A DNA stretch of 64,000 bases from Nostoc foliaceum FACHB-393 (GTDB taxonomy: Bacteria > Cyanobacteriota > Cyanobacteriia > Cyanobacteriales > Nostocaceae), in contig NZ_JACJTD010000021.1 of the NCBI RefSeq assembly GCF_014698505.1, forward strand, positions 62,001 to 126,000. Direction: 5' to 3'. The notes under the pieces were generated by a model, which was not told the DNA's origin, made no database searches, and was given only the letters and a program-made list of their open reading frames with translations. A program made the position numbers and the translations under genes. Positions 17,224 to 26,324 of this stretch are shown piece after piece (the first letter of the stretch is position 1; every line of letters begins with the position of its first letter).

Positions 17224-18465
17224 ATGCTAACAGCACAACCTATCACTATTGATTTGTTTGCTGGGGCTGGCGGCTTTGGTCTAGGTTTCGAGATGGCAGG
17301 TTTCTCTGTTCCTTTATCCGTTGAGATTGATGCCTGGGCTTGTGATACACTGCGCCATAACCGCCCTAATATGACAGTTATTCAACAGGATATTCGTGAT
17401 TTAAACTCTGCAAGTAGCATTAAGGATATCTGTCATTTCAAGCCGGATATTGTTATTGGTGGGCCTCCGTGTCAAGGCTTTAGCATTGCCGGGCCAGCAC
17501 AAAAAGATCCTAAAGATCCTAGAAATAGTTTATTCATTAACTTTGCTCAGTGGATATGTTTTCTCGAACCTCAAGCTTTTGTAATGGAGAATGTTAAAGG
17601 TTTGTTTTCGCGCAAAAATAATGAAGGCAGAAAAGTAACAGATATCATTAAAGAAACTTTTGAAAATCTAGGATATTTTGTAGAAATATGGTCATTAAAT
17701 GCTGCTGAATATGGTGTACCACAAATTAGGGAGCGTATTTTTATTGTTGGAAATAAAACAGGAAAAGAATTAGGTATTCCTCCAAAAACACACTCTTTAG
17801 ATTTATTACATATAAATAGCTCTCAATTATCAATATTTACCTGTATGGGTTTACTTCCTGCCCTTAGCTTGTGGGATGCCATATCAGATTTACCACCACT
17901 GAATGCACGTGAGGGTGAAGAGGAACAACCTTACATTTCAAAACCTCTCAATAACTATCAAAGCTGGATCAGGAATGGCAGTAAAACACTTTACAATCAT
18001 GTTGCAATGGATCATTCCCAGAGGCTTGTAGAACGTTTCAAACATATTAAATGGGGTGAATCAAGTTCAGACGCACCAAAAGAACATGGGGCTAGACGGC
18101 GTAGCGGAAATGGTGAGTTATCTGAGATAAGTTATGACCAGAATAACCGACGTTTAAATCCATATAAACCATCACATACAATAGCCGCTTCGTTTTACGC
18201 CAATTTTCTTCATCCTTTCCAGCATCGCAATTTGACAGCCCGTGAAGGGGCACGTATCCAATCTTTTCCTGACACTTATCGCTTTATAGGGAAGAAGACT
18301 GTTGTATCTCACAAGTTATTACATCGAGAAGAGAGATTTGATGAGAAGTTTCTTTGCCAGTACAATCAGGTAGGTAATGCTGTACCACCTATTCTTGCTA
18401 AAGCGATCGCACTTTATCTTCAAGATAAATTAGAGCTATGCCCAAAAGCGATAGGAACCCTTTAG
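17224..18465 (+). CDS. C5-cytosine DNA methyltransferase
   Basis: The 413-residue enzyme has all key motifs: I DLFAGAGGFGLGF (10-22), IV GGPPCQGFS with catalytic Cys83, VI ENVKG (122-126), VIII QIRERIFIVG (167-176), IX around NLTAREGARIQSFPD (336-350) and X QVGNAVPP (382-389). The target-recognition region lies roughly between 180 and 330 and gives no hint of the site. No recognisable restriction endonuclease lies beside it; the next frame overlaps its end by 28 bases and is broken. It may be an orphan methylase or the remaining half of a restriction-modification system. The start ATG at 17224 fits motif I at residue 10. Confidence 0.92.
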   Translation: MLTAQPITIDLFAGAGGFGLGFEMAGFSVPLSVEIDAWACDTLRHNRPNMTVIQQDIRDLNSASSIKDICHFKPDIVIGGPPCQGFSIAGPAQKDPKDPRNSLFINFAQWICFLEPQAFVMENVKGLFSRKNNEGRKVTDIIKETFENLGYFVEIWSLNAAEYGVPQIRERIFIVGNKTGKELGIPPKTHSLDLLHINSSQLSIFTCMGLLPALSLWDAISDLPPLNAREGEEEQPYISKPLNNYQSWIRNGSKTLYNHVAMDHSQRLVERFKHIKWGESSSDAPKEHGARRRSGNGELSEISYDQNNRRLNPYKPSHTIAASFYANFLHPFQHRNLTAREGARIQSFPDTYRFIGKKTVVSHKLLHREERFDEKFLCQYNQVGNAVPPILAKAIALYLQDKLELCPKAIGTL

Positions 18466-18587
18466 TTCACGGTTCTAATCTCGAACAAAAGGAGAATCAC
18501 CGCACAAAATACATAGACGTTGAGAGTAAGAAATATCTCAGCAAGATTAGAACTGAGTACAGCAAAGTTTTAAGTAGCGTCTGTTGA
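18438..18587 (+). pseudogene. Truncated ORF overlapping the methyltransferase end (copy 1 of a duplicated frame)
   Basis: An ATG at 18438, inside the last 28 bases of the methyltransferase gene, opens a 49-codon frame (MPKSDRNPLVHGSNLEQ…) ending at TGA 18585-18587. Bases 18453-18559 are repeated almost unchanged at 19346-19452. There the same protein continues for another 36 codons (KWRSANLELVS…). The first copy is therefore cut at about codon 41 by the inserted cassette 18560-19345. The complete product would be about 77 residues; the family is not recognised. Overlap with the methyltransferase suggests they were once coupled. Confidence 0.6.
18453..18559 (+). repeat. 107-bp direct repeat, left copy
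   Basis: It aligns without gaps to 19346-19452, with scattered substitutions, starting AGGAACCCTTTAGTTCACGG in both and ending at ACTGAGTA. The two copies bracket a 786-bp segment with two genes on the opposite strand. Confidence 0.85.
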
Positions 18588-19118
18588 GAAAATAAAAACC
18601 TCTGCTGCTTGAGTCGGCCAAACAAAAAGGTTTTGCTTTGCAATATCCAAGTCAATAGCATCGGCTTCTATTTGATTTATAGAGTTATCTTGACCTCTAT
18701 ATTTGAGCAACGTAGTAGATTGACCAATTTCTAAACTTGGTTCGCTGATGCGTATTTGCACTGGCGGGTTAATTTGAATTGGTTCCCAGATTCCAGTTTG
18801 ATCAATTTCTATTCCAGTAAGATGATGCTTGGTAACAAATTTATTATCTAAATGATTCCACCATTCAGAAATTATCTGAGCTTCTTTAGTATATTTTGGT
18901 GTATTCTTACAGTGCCAACGAATAGCATTGGAACTATATTTAATTGCTTCTTTAACTTTGTCTTCCCAATTCTCATCATTCAAGTCTATGCTGATCATTT
19001 GCCCTTCAGACTTTGAGCGATCAATATACACATGGAAAGCTGCAACATCTTCTCGGTGAGTGAGAACATAGCGACGTAGTTCATTGAGATTCATTGCTTT
19101 ATACTTAGCTACTGTCAT
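18570..19118 (-). CDS. DUF6887-like protein with long C-terminal extension
   Basis: The first 60 of 182 residues (MNLNELRRYVLTHREDVAAFHVYIDRS from about residue 9) resemble the small cyanobacterial DUF6887 family, whose members are usually only about 60-80 residues long. That assignment is from memory. The remaining 120 residues (WHCKNTPKYTKEAQIISEWWNHL… and a beta-rich end) are unfamiliar and look like an added domain. The ATG overlaps the stop of the upstream DUF6888-like gene (ATGA, 19115-19118). The pair sits between two direct repeats. Function unknown; such tightly coupled small pairs could be toxin-antitoxin-like, but nothing in the sequence proves it. Confidence 0.6.
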   Translation of the reverse strand: MTVAKYKAMNLNELRRYVLTHREDVAAFHVYIDRSKSEGQMISIDLNDENWEDKVKEAIKYSSNAIRWHCKNTPKYTKEAQIISEWWNHLDNKFVTKHHLTGIEIDQTGIWEPIQINPPVQIRISEPSLEIGQSTTLLKYRGQDNSINQIEADAIDLDIAKQNLFVWPTQAAEVFIFSTDAT

Positions 19119-19306
19119 GGTTCATACCCTCCGGTTGGTTTAATCTCAAAGTCCAGATTTTCGCCAGCAAGTACGTATAAGTTTCCAGTACGTTCATCTA
19201 CCCTAACAAGTTCGATGTTTGTGTATGGCCATCCAGGGTAAATGACATTAGTAAGTCGATAACAAAGCCTGTAGAGTCCCTGAGTTTGTTCGTTTGTGGG
19301 CTTCAT
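19115..19306 (-). CDS. DUF6888-like small protein
   Basis: This 63-residue protein has the layout of the cyanobacterial DUF6888 family: an N-terminal helix with LYRLCYRLTNVIYPGW, then DERTGNLYVLAGENLDFEI and a glycine-rich end. In my recollection these genes commonly stand beside DUF6887 genes, as here, where the stop overlaps the start of the next gene by four bases. No catalytic motif is evident. Confidence 0.65.
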   Translation of the reverse strand: MKPTNEQTQGLYRLCYRLTNVIYPGWPYTNIELVRVDERTGNLYVLAGENLDFEIKPTGGYEP

Positions 19307-19345
19307 ATCGACTTTACTTAATTTATCTACTGATTATATCGCTTT

Positions 19346-19452
19346 AGGAACCCTTTAGTTCACGGCTCTAATCTTGAACAAAAGGAAAATCACCGCACGA
19401 AAGACAGAGATGTTGAGAGTAAAAAATATCTCACTGAAATTAGAACTGAGTA
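19346..19452 (+). repeat. 107-bp direct repeat, right copy
   Basis: Gap-free imperfect copy of 18453-18559. Unlike the left copy, its sequence carries on into the rest of the reading frame, which marks it as the junction with the original downstream sequence. Confidence 0.85.
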
Positions 19453-19561
19453 TGATAAGTGGCGTTCAGCTAATCTCGAATTAGTTAGCCCTACATCAAT
19501 ACCTACTGATCAACATGACGCAATTCTTGTTACAAGAGAGAGTAGAACTTCTATAAATTAA
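19346..19561 (+). pseudogene. Second copy of the duplicated frame (3' part intact, start missing)
   Basis: In frame with the repeat, this copy reads RNPLVHGSNLEQKENHRTK…, continues past the end of the repeat (DKWRSANLELVSPTS…) and stops at TAA 19559-19561. The first five codons and the ATG of copy 1 are absent. Bases 19346-19452 are the right-hand 107-bp repeat. Confidence 0.6.
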
Positions 19562-19665
19562 CACTAATTGCTGACTTATGTTGATTCTATCTCAAGGTAA
19601 AAATTATGTGCGTTACGTGTTGCTTTAAAGTACGCTATTAAGGTTGACTAAGAGAAAAATCAATA

Positions 19666-20262
19666 TTATTGAGTGAGTGTGACTGTTTTTTTAAAATCAG
19701 AGATAACTTCTTGGTTGACATCAGAGACATCCAAAATTGTTTGTATCATTTTCCTCAAAATCATAATAAACTCCATCCCTGTAAAAAGTTCATCGAATGG
19801 TTGTTTCGTGAGCATTTCGTATTTTTCTCTTTGAGTAAAATGTGCATACTCACCATATATAAAAGCTTCTAAAATATCTCTATTGGTTGGCGTGTTAGTT
19901 GCAGCCTCACCAATAATAATAATGATATTTCTTTGACAGAGAGATTTCCTATCTAAAAAATCATTAAATTTATTTCGTAGGTTATCAAAACGTGCTTTTT
20001 TCTCAGTATTTATTGGTAAATCTTCATATATGCGCTTAACTTTTCTCAGAGAAATACGCTCGTTATCCTGCATAAAAAGCCGAATAGTTAAAACACAAGC
20101 GTTGATAGAGTCTTTACTCGGAAAGTTTTCTTGATTCAACCTTCCAGAACCTATAGTTATCTTAGGTTCTGAGTTTAGCAAAAAAGTATTGAAACTCGAT
20201 TGGCCTAATTCATATGCTTTGTAATTGAAAAGTTCTAAAGTCTTTATTTCCATTTTGTACAT
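19666..20262 (-). CDS. Hypothetical protein in AT-rich accessory region
   Basis: I do not recognise this 198-residue protein. It begins MYKMEIKTLELFNYKAYELGQ, has a basic middle part (RISLRKVKRIYEDLP) and a hydrophobic strand RNIIIIIGEAATNTP that could be the core of a Rossmann- or nuclease-like fold. There is no signal peptide or membrane helix. TTAGGAAAA lies about nine bases before the ATG. The gene is more AT-rich than the neighbouring housekeeping genes, which fits horizontal transfer together with the methyltransferase next door. Confidence 0.6.
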   Translation of the reverse strand: MYKMEIKTLELFNYKAYELGQSSFNTFLLNSEPKITIGSGRLNQENFPSKDSINACVLTIRLFMQDNERISLRKVKRIYEDLPINTEKKARFDNLRNKFNDFLDRKSLCQRNIIIIIGEAATNTPTNRDILEAFIYGEYAHFTQREKYEMLTKQPFDELFTGMEFIMILRKMIQTILDVSDVNQEVISDFKKTVTLTQ

Positions 20263-20415
20263 TTTGATAATTTTCCTAATAAAAACTAAAAATTTATACT
20301 ATACTAGCTTCAAGTAAACGTTTATTAGCCGCATACTTATTAATCTATACCCTCTAAGAATTTTTGCGTCGGCAAACTAACATCCATATCCACTAGTAGA
20401 CCTTCTACTGTAAAT

Positions 20416-20964
20416 CTACTTTCGACAAACAGATTGATAAAGCTTGTCAACAAAAGTTCCAGGCTGAATTTTCTCTCCAATCGATGCATATGCTTCAGGC
20501 TGATGATATGGATCGGGTTGCTCTCCATTTGTCGCAAGCAACCGAACTATATAAAACTCACAGTCAAATCTTAAAAGTTGCGTATATCCTTGTTGAGGAT
20601 TTTTAAACAAAGTCTTCACTATTACTGTACTTCCACTTCGTTTAATTGAATCAACTTCAACCCAAAATCCAGCCTGCTCTGTATCATTATTTGCTAATAG
20701 TGTCCAATTTCCTGGTAGCTCCGAAATATTGGATGCTTCATTTACTTCTTCAGAATCATAACTATATTCTTGCTGTGAATTCTGCCTTGATTCACTAGGC
20801 TCACTACTAATCTGTGTTGTGGGATCATGAGACTGATTTCTATGGTCAGGTGATTTTTGTATACCACTATCTAATTGCTGTGAAGAAAGACGACTACAAG
20901 CTGTTTGCAATACAAATAGTAGTAATATTAGTGGAAAAGTAGATATTTTTCTTACTTTTTTCAT
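20416..20964 (-). CDS. Secreted lipoprotein with surface-adhesin-E-like domain
   Basis: The 182-residue protein starts with a lipoprotein signal: basic start, hydrophobic core and lipobox LQTAC with Cys23. A disordered Ser/Gln/Asp-rich linker covers about 25-80. The C-terminal domain (GNWTLLANNDTEQAGFWVEVDSIKRSG…) has the W-x-x-V/L…D-x-x-S-I-x-R pattern of surface-adhesin protein E-like domains, with two cysteines (FDCEFY and the near-terminal Cys) that could pair. It stands alone on the minus strand. Confidence 0.7.
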   Translation of the reverse strand: MKKVRKISTFPLILLLFVLQTACSRLSSQQLDSGIQKSPDHRNQSHDPTTQISSEPSESRQNSQQEYSYDSEEVNEASNISELPGNWTLLANNDTEQAGFWVEVDSIKRSGSTVIVKTLFKNPQQGYTQLLRFDCEFYIVRLLATNGEQPDPYHQPEAYASIGEKIQPGTFVDKLYQSVCRK

Positions 20965-21273
20965 AAGAAGTTATTACACCTAGCCTATACTTAGCAAGAC
21001 TTGTAAATTTTGTATCAAATATAGCATACCAATCAGTATCGTTAAATGTCCAGCATTAGTGTTATGGTCTGCTAAAACTTATCTAATTTGCTATAGTCAG
21101 ATTTTATGAAGTCTTGTAGCATGGGCATCTTATCCGCTTTAATTATGCAAGTTAAATGTGAAACAGCTTATCAGCCTTGATTTGTATATATTGACAATAA
21201 AAAACGGTAGAGTGCTTATTGCTCTACCGTTTTCTAATTTTCTATTTGAGATTCAAATCCCAAACCCTAAATC
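20965..21273. other. Spacer: lipoprotein promoter region and clpC terminator
   Basis: Apart from the clpC terminator at 21201-21233, this AT-rich spacer shows no gene. The minus-strand promoter of the lipoprotein gene should lie in 20970-21060. Confidence 0.5.
21201..21233 (-). terminator. Rho-independent terminator of clpC
   Basis: AAAACGGTAGAG (21201-21212) pairs with CTCTACCGTTTT (21222-21233) around a nine-base loop. On the minus strand the stem is followed by a run of T residues and ATTG. It lies 40 bases after the clpC stop. Confidence 0.88.
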
Positions 21274-23742
21274 TTACTCAACACCTTGGGGTAACAATTC
21301 CCGGCGCTGTTGAGAACTAACTTGCACAACGCCATTTTCATCCACATCAACAAGGGCTGTATCGCCATCCTTGATACGACCAGACAGAATTTCTTCTGCT
21401 AGGCTATCTTCTAACAGGCGCATAATTGCCCGACGTAATGGCCTTGCGCCGTAGCTGGGACTGTAACCTTCTTGAATCAACCGATCCTTGAAGCGGTCTG
21501 TGACTTCTAAGGTGATACCCTTTTCCGTCAGACGACCAAATACTTCCTTGAGCATAATTTCGGCGATTTGGGTCACTTCCGGCTTGTTCAACTGACGGAA
21601 GACGATAATTTCATCAAGTCGGTTGAGGAACTCTGGACGGAAGTACTGCTTGAGTTCTTCGTTAACCAAAGAGCGAATCCGGTTGTAAGTTGACTCGCTG
21701 GCATCTTCGGAGAATTCAAAGCCGATACCGCTACCGCCTTTTTCAATTACCTTAGAACCAATATTGGAAGTTAAAATCAGCAAGGTGTTTTTAAAGTCCA
21801 CCGTGCGACCTTTGGCATCAGTTAACCGACCGTCTTCCAAAATTTGCAGCAGCATGTTGAATACATCGGGGTGCGCTTTTTCGATTTCGTCGAACAACAC
21901 CACGGTGTAAGGACGCCGCCGCACGGCTTCGGTCAGCTGACCACCTTCGTTATAGCCAACATAACCTGGAGGGGAACCAATCAGCTTGCTGACGGTGTGA
22001 CGCTCCATGTATTCGGACATATCTAAGCGGATCATTGCTTCTTCGGAACCGAAGAAGTAAGCAGCTAGGGACTTCGCCAACTCGGTTTTACCTACACCAG
22101 TAGGTCCAGAGAAGACAAAGCTAGCTATGGGTCGATTGGGATTCTTCAAACCGACACGAGCGCGACGAATTGCCCGTGAAACTGCCTTCACAGCTTCATC
22201 TTGACCGATTAAACGCTGATGCAAGGTGTCTTCCATGTGCAGCAGCTTTTCAGATTCAGATTCGGTGAGTTTGTTCACCGGTACCCCAGTCCAAGAAGCG
22301 ACAATATGGGCAATGTCTTCTTCTGTAACTACAGGTTCTTCACCTTCTGTGCCTGTTGCATTGGTCTTGCTTTGAGCGATCGCTCGGATTTCGGCTTTGA
22401 TTTCCATTTCGCGATCGCGCAATTCCCCAGCTTTGTCAAAGTCTTGAGAGCGCACCGCGTCATCTTTTTCTTTTAATATCTGACGCAGTTCTTTGTCTAA
22501 CTCTTTGGCTGCGGGTGGCAGTTGGGAGTTAATCAAGCGCACCCTAGAACCAGCTTCATCAACTAAGTCGATGGCTTTATCTGGGAGATAGCGATCGCTA
22601 ATGTAACGATCTGATAACTTCGCCGCCGCTACCAATGCTTCGTCGGAGATTTTCAGTTTATGGTGTTGCTCGTAGCGTTCGCGCAGACCATATAAAATTT
22701 CAATTGTTTCATCAACTGTAGGTTCACCAACCATTACTGGCTGGAAACGCCGCTCTAGAGCTGCATCTCGCTCGATGTGCTTCCGGTATTCATCTAGGGT
22801 TGTAGCACCGATGCACTGCAACTCACCTCTTGCCAAAGCTGGCTTGAGGATATTCGCTGCGTCAATGGCACCTTCTGCTGCACCCGCACCAATTAAGGTG
22901 TGTACCTCATCAATCACGAGAATGACATTACCCGCAGAGCGGATTTCATCCATGATTTTTTTCAAGCGTTCTTCAAATTCACCCCGGTACTTGGTTCCTG
23001 CTACGAGCAAACCAATATCCAAGGTGACTACGCGTTTATCTTCGAGGATGTCAGGGACATCTTTGGTGGCAATGCGTGAAGCTAAACCTTCAGCGATCGC
23101 TGTTTTACCAACCCCTGGTTCCCCAATCAGCACTGGGTTATTTTTAGTTCGGCGACCCAATATCTGGATTACACGCTCAATTTCCTTGGCGCGTCCCACC
23201 ACTGGATCGAGCTTATTGTCTATCGCCATCTGGGTTAGGTTTGAGCCAAATTCATCCAGAGTCGGGGTTTTTGTGCGCCCGGATGAACCGCCTGGTGAAA
23301 CTTCGGCAGTTTCTCCCAACATGCGGATGACTTGGGTTCTTACCTTAGATAGATCCACACCGAGGTTTTCTAGCACCCTGGCTGCTACACCTTCCCCTTC
23401 GCGGATTAGGCCCAACAGCAGATGCTCGGTGCCAATGTAGTTATGCCCCAGTTGGCGTGCTTCTTCCAAGGAGAGTTCTAAAACTCGCTTTGCCCGTGGC
23501 GTAAACGGAATTTCCACGGCAACAAAGCCTGATCCCCGTCCTATAATTTTTTCAACTTCAATTCGGGCATCTTTGAGATTGACGCCCATTGATTTCAGCA
23601 CCTTGGCAGCCACTCCAGTGCCTTCGCCAATCAGACCCAGGAGGATCTGCTCGGTTCCAACAAAGTTGTGACCTAAACGGCGGGCCTCTTCTTGGGCCAG
23701 CATGATTACCTTAATGGCTTTTTCTGTGAAGCGTTCAAACAT
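21274..23742 (-). CDS. clpC: AAA+ chaperone subunit of Clp protease
   Basis: The 822-residue protein has two Clp_N repeats (about 1-145), the first AAA+ domain (Walker A GEPGVGKT at 207-214, Walker B VILVIDEVH), a UVR-like middle region (about 410-470), the second AAA+ domain (GPTGVGKTE) and the ClpB-D2-small domain at the end. It unfolds proteins for the ClpP3/R core, whose genes lie about 27 kb away in this window, and is essential in several cyanobacteria. Length and all ATPase motifs are intact. It is followed by a strong terminator, so it is probably monocistronic. Confidence 0.97.
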   Translation of the reverse strand: MFERFTEKAIKVIMLAQEEARRLGHNFVGTEQILLGLIGEGTGVAAKVLKSMGVNLKDARIEVEKIIGRGSGFVAVEIPFTPRAKRVLELSLEEARQLGHNYIGTEHLLLGLIREGEGVAARVLENLGVDLSKVRTQVIRMLGETAEVSPGGSSGRTKTPTLDEFGSNLTQMAIDNKLDPVVGRAKEIERVIQILGRRTKNNPVLIGEPGVGKTAIAEGLASRIATKDVPDILEDKRVVTLDIGLLVAGTKYRGEFEERLKKIMDEIRSAGNVILVIDEVHTLIGAGAAEGAIDAANILKPALARGELQCIGATTLDEYRKHIERDAALERRFQPVMVGEPTVDETIEILYGLRERYEQHHKLKISDEALVAAAKLSDRYISDRYLPDKAIDLVDEAGSRVRLINSQLPPAAKELDKELRQILKEKDDAVRSQDFDKAGELRDREMEIKAEIRAIAQSKTNATGTEGEEPVVTEEDIAHIVASWTGVPVNKLTESESEKLLHMEDTLHQRLIGQDEAVKAVSRAIRRARVGLKNPNRPIASFVFSGPTGVGKTELAKSLAAYFFGSEEAMIRLDMSEYMERHTVSKLIGSPPGYVGYNEGGQLTEAVRRRPYTVVLFDEIEKAHPDVFNMLLQILEDGRLTDAKGRTVDFKNTLLILTSNIGSKVIEKGGSGIGFEFSEDASESTYNRIRSLVNEELKQYFRPEFLNRLDEIIVFRQLNKPEVTQIAEIMLKEVFGRLTEKGITLEVTDRFKDRLIQEGYSPSYGARPLRRAIMRLLEDSLAEEILSGRIKDGDTALVDVDENGVVQVSSQQRRELLPQGVE

Positions 23743-24162
23743 GGCATTTTTCCCATCACCTGCGGTCGTGCCGGTATGCTGATTTTAGCACAGGCAAAGC
23801 TTTTGGATGCCTGTATAACAGATTATAGACATCCTGAAGCTATGACTTGAGTTGATGGGCTAATTGATTAACTATTGACTACTTTTATCTGGCTAGTGTA
23901 CTGAGGAGGTTTAGTTCACCAGCCTTTTTGGGATTTATTACAAACAGTTCACTGCTTACATTGAGAGTTGATTCACTCAATCCCAAACAACTACTAATAA
24001 CATATTTGTTTTTAAATATCAACCAAAACCAATTTATATAAAATTTTGTTATAGTCTTTTATTTTTTTATAAAATATTTAAATATAGATAAACGCAGCAA
24101 AGTTGCATTTTTTTGCTGAAGCTGATCATAAACCCGGATAATTCAAAATTAATAATCCTCAA
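23743..24162. other. AT-rich spacer upstream of clpC
   Basis: No gene, repeat or hairpin of note. The clpC promoter must lie at its left end (minus strand). The right half, around 24000-24110, is extremely AT-rich. Confidence 0.5.
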
Positions 24163-24714
24163 CTACTTAAAAAGCAAGTGCCAAGAGGATTTGCTCAAGC
24201 GATCGCTAACTAGGGTATGCCAATTGTCCAAAGTCTTTTGAAAATGCGGGTGTTGCAGGTCTGACATCCAAAGGATTAATGCATCCTCACCGTTATCTTG
24301 GTAGTAACGCCGCCGCCGCCCTGCTGTTTTGAAGCCAAATTTTTGATATAAAGATATTGCCGCCAAGTTAGAGGCTCGGACTTCGAGGGTAGCTCGCTCC
24401 ATTTTGCGATCGCAAGCTGTCTTAATGAGTGAATATAGTAAAGCTGCACCCATTCCTTGACGGTGATATTGGGGATGAACCGCCAAAATTGTAATGTGGG
24501 CTTCCTCTAAAATTGACCAAAAGCAACCCATTCCTAGCAAACTTGTGCTGGAGGATGGGGAAAATAAACCGAGTAAATCGCTGTTGGGACTATCCAATTC
24601 TCGTTTGTAGCCGTCCCGAGTCCAAAGTCCACCAAAACAGGCTTGATCGAGTTCCAGAATAGCACTGAGATTTTCTAGTGTCAGTAATTTAATTTCTAAA
24701 TCTAATGAGATCAC
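24163..24714 (-). CDS. rimI: Ribosomal protein S18 alanine N-acetyltransferase
   Basis: The 183-residue GNAT protein shows the acetyl-CoA loop VHPQYHRQGMGAALL and the RimI-type end ASNLAAISLYQKFGFKTAGRRRRYYQDNGEDALILWM. RimI acetylates the N-terminus of ribosomal protein S18. About 30 extra residues follow the usual end, as in other cyanobacterial homologs. It is transcribed away from lysA; the 92-base spacer holds both promoters. Confidence 0.88.
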   Translation of the reverse strand: MISLDLEIKLLTLENLSAILELDQACFGGLWTRDGYKRELDSPNSDLLGLFSPSSSTSLLGMGCFWSILEEAHITILAVHPQYHRQGMGAALLYSLIKTACDRKMERATLEVRASNLAAISLYQKFGFKTAGRRRRYYQDNGEDALILWMSDLQHPHFQKTLDNWHTLVSDRLSKSSWHLLFK

Positions 24715-24806
24715 ATTTATTGAATAAGATTACAAACCCTTTGTAAACTGGGAATCGGGAGACTAACTCAAAGCCCCTAATTTGAACAAGGACAATTTTT
24801 ATAGTT

Positions 24807-26216
24807 ATGGTATCGACTCACCCCACTGGGGTTCAACATTCTGGAAGTCAATATTTACCTCACAGGCACGACACCAAGGCAAATCCATCGCCTAATCAAG
24901 AACTTTTACCCTTAACTGCCAGAGTTCATAATCATGACTCCCTGGAAATTGGTGGGTGTGATGTCACAACCCTAGTTGAGCAGTTTGGTTCACCTTTATA
25001 TATTTTAGATGAAGAAACCCTGCGTTCGGCTTGTCAGCAATACCGAGATGCTTTCAAGCAGTACTACAAGGGCGAATCTCAAGTATTGTATGCCTCAAAA
25101 GCTTGGAATTGTTTAGCAGTTTGTGCGATCGCCGCATCAGAAGGTTTAGGAATTGATGTCGCATCAGGCGGTGAACTTTACACTGCGCTGCAAGCAGGCG
25201 TCAATCCTGAGAAAATCTATCTTCATAGCAACAATAAATCTCGTGAAGAACTGATTTTTGCCACAGAAGTCGGTTGCACTATTGTGGTGGATAACTGGCA
25301 TGAGTTACGCACTTTGGTAGAAATTGTTGAGACAGCAAATTCCCCCTCCGTACAGCCTCGATTCTTGTTGCGCTTGACCCCAGGTATTGAATGTCACACA
25401 CATGAATATATCCGCACGGGGCAACTAGATAGTAAATTTGGCTTTGATCCAAATGAGTTAGAGGAATTATTTACTTTTGTCAGCAAACAGTCTTTCCTTA
25501 ACTGCTTAGGGTTACATGCTCATATCGGTTCCCAAATTTTTGAGCGCCAACCGCATCGAGATTTAGCGGCTCTGATGGTACAGTGGTTACGTGATGCAGC
25601 GAAGTATGGGTTAAATTTTACAGAGTTAAATGTCGGTGGTGGTTTAGGTATTAAGTATATAGAATCAGACGATCCCCCCAGCATTGAAGAGTGGGTGAAA
25701 CCGATTTGTGAGGTAATTCAAGAAGCTTGTGTAGCCGAAAATTTACCTTTGCCAAAATTACTGTGTGAACCGGGGCGATCGCTAATTGCCACAGCTTGCG
25801 TCACTGCCTATACTATTGGTTCATCCAAAGTTATCCCAGAAATTCGTACCTACGTAGCGATCGATGGGGGAATGTCCGATAATCCCCGCCCAATTACTTA
25901 CCAATCAGTTTATCGGGCAGTAGTTGCCAATAAAATGTCTTCTCCTTTAACCCAAACAGTCACAATTGCTGGTAAACATTGTGAATCAGGAGATATTCTG
26001 ATTCACAATGCACTACTCCCAAAGACTGAACCAGGAGATATTCTCGTAGTTATGGGAACTGGTGCGTACAATTACAGTATGGCATCTAACTATAACCGCT
26101 TGCCCCGACCGGCAGCAGTTGTTGTGGCGAATGGCGAAGCAAATTTAATTTTGCAACGTGAAACTTATCAAGATTTAATTCGACAAGATCGCCTACCAGA
26201 AAGACTGAAAATGTAG
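24807..26216 (+). CDS. lysA: Diaminopimelate decarboxylase
   Basis: LysA makes lysine from meso-diaminopimelate with PLP. The 469-residue protein has the PLP lysine in LYASKAWNC (Lys98), the glycine loop LNVGGGLGIKY, the phosphate-binding CEPGRS and the substrate-binding Cys in HCESGDIL. The N-terminal 45 residues are a variable extension. It heads a plus-strand block with cdaA and uppS. Confidence 0.96.
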   Translation: MVSTHPTGVQHSGSQYLPHRHDTKANPSPNQELLPLTARVHNHDSLEIGGCDVTTLVEQFGSPLYILDEETLRSACQQYRDAFKQYYKGESQVLYASKAWNCLAVCAIAASEGLGIDVASGGELYTALQAGVNPEKIYLHSNNKSREELIFATEVGCTIVVDNWHELRTLVEIVETANSPSVQPRFLLRLTPGIECHTHEYIRTGQLDSKFGFDPNELEELFTFVSKQSFLNCLGLHAHIGSQIFERQPHRDLAALMVQWLRDAAKYGLNFTELNVGGGLGIKYIESDDPPSIEEWVKPICEVIQEACVAENLPLPKLLCEPGRSLIATACVTAYTIGSSKVIPEIRTYVAIDGGMSDNPRPITYQSVYRAVVANKMSSPLTQTVTIAGKHCESGDILIHNALLPKTEPGDILVVMGTGAYNYSMASNYNRLPRPAAVVVANGEANLILQRETYQDLIRQDRLPERLKM

Positions 26217-26290
26217 TCATTAGTCCTTGGTCATTAGTCATTAGCCAGGAACTAATGACCAATGACTAATGACTAATGACTAATGAATAA
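26217..26290 (+). repeat. Short tandem repeat (TGACTAA heptamers)
   Basis: Copies and near copies of the heptamer unit in TCATTAGTCATTAG and AATGACTAATGACTAATG run through the spacer after lysA, in opposite orientations, so that the halves can pair. Repeats of this kind are common in Nostoc-type genomes. Confidence 0.8.
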
Positions 26291-26324
26291 ATGTAATTAG
26301 AGGCAAAAGTGTAATCCAGATGTC

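Noticed and set aside
20340..20537. 65-codon minus-strand ORF
   Set aside because: Overlaps the lipoprotein gene in another frame; no motif or ribosome-binding site.
22775..23440. 221-codon plus-strand ORF
   Set aside because: Antisense of the highly conserved clpC first ATPase domain.
26217..26290. Heptamer repeats considered as a CRISPR array
   Set aside because: Units are 7 bp without spacers; no cas genes anywhere in the window.
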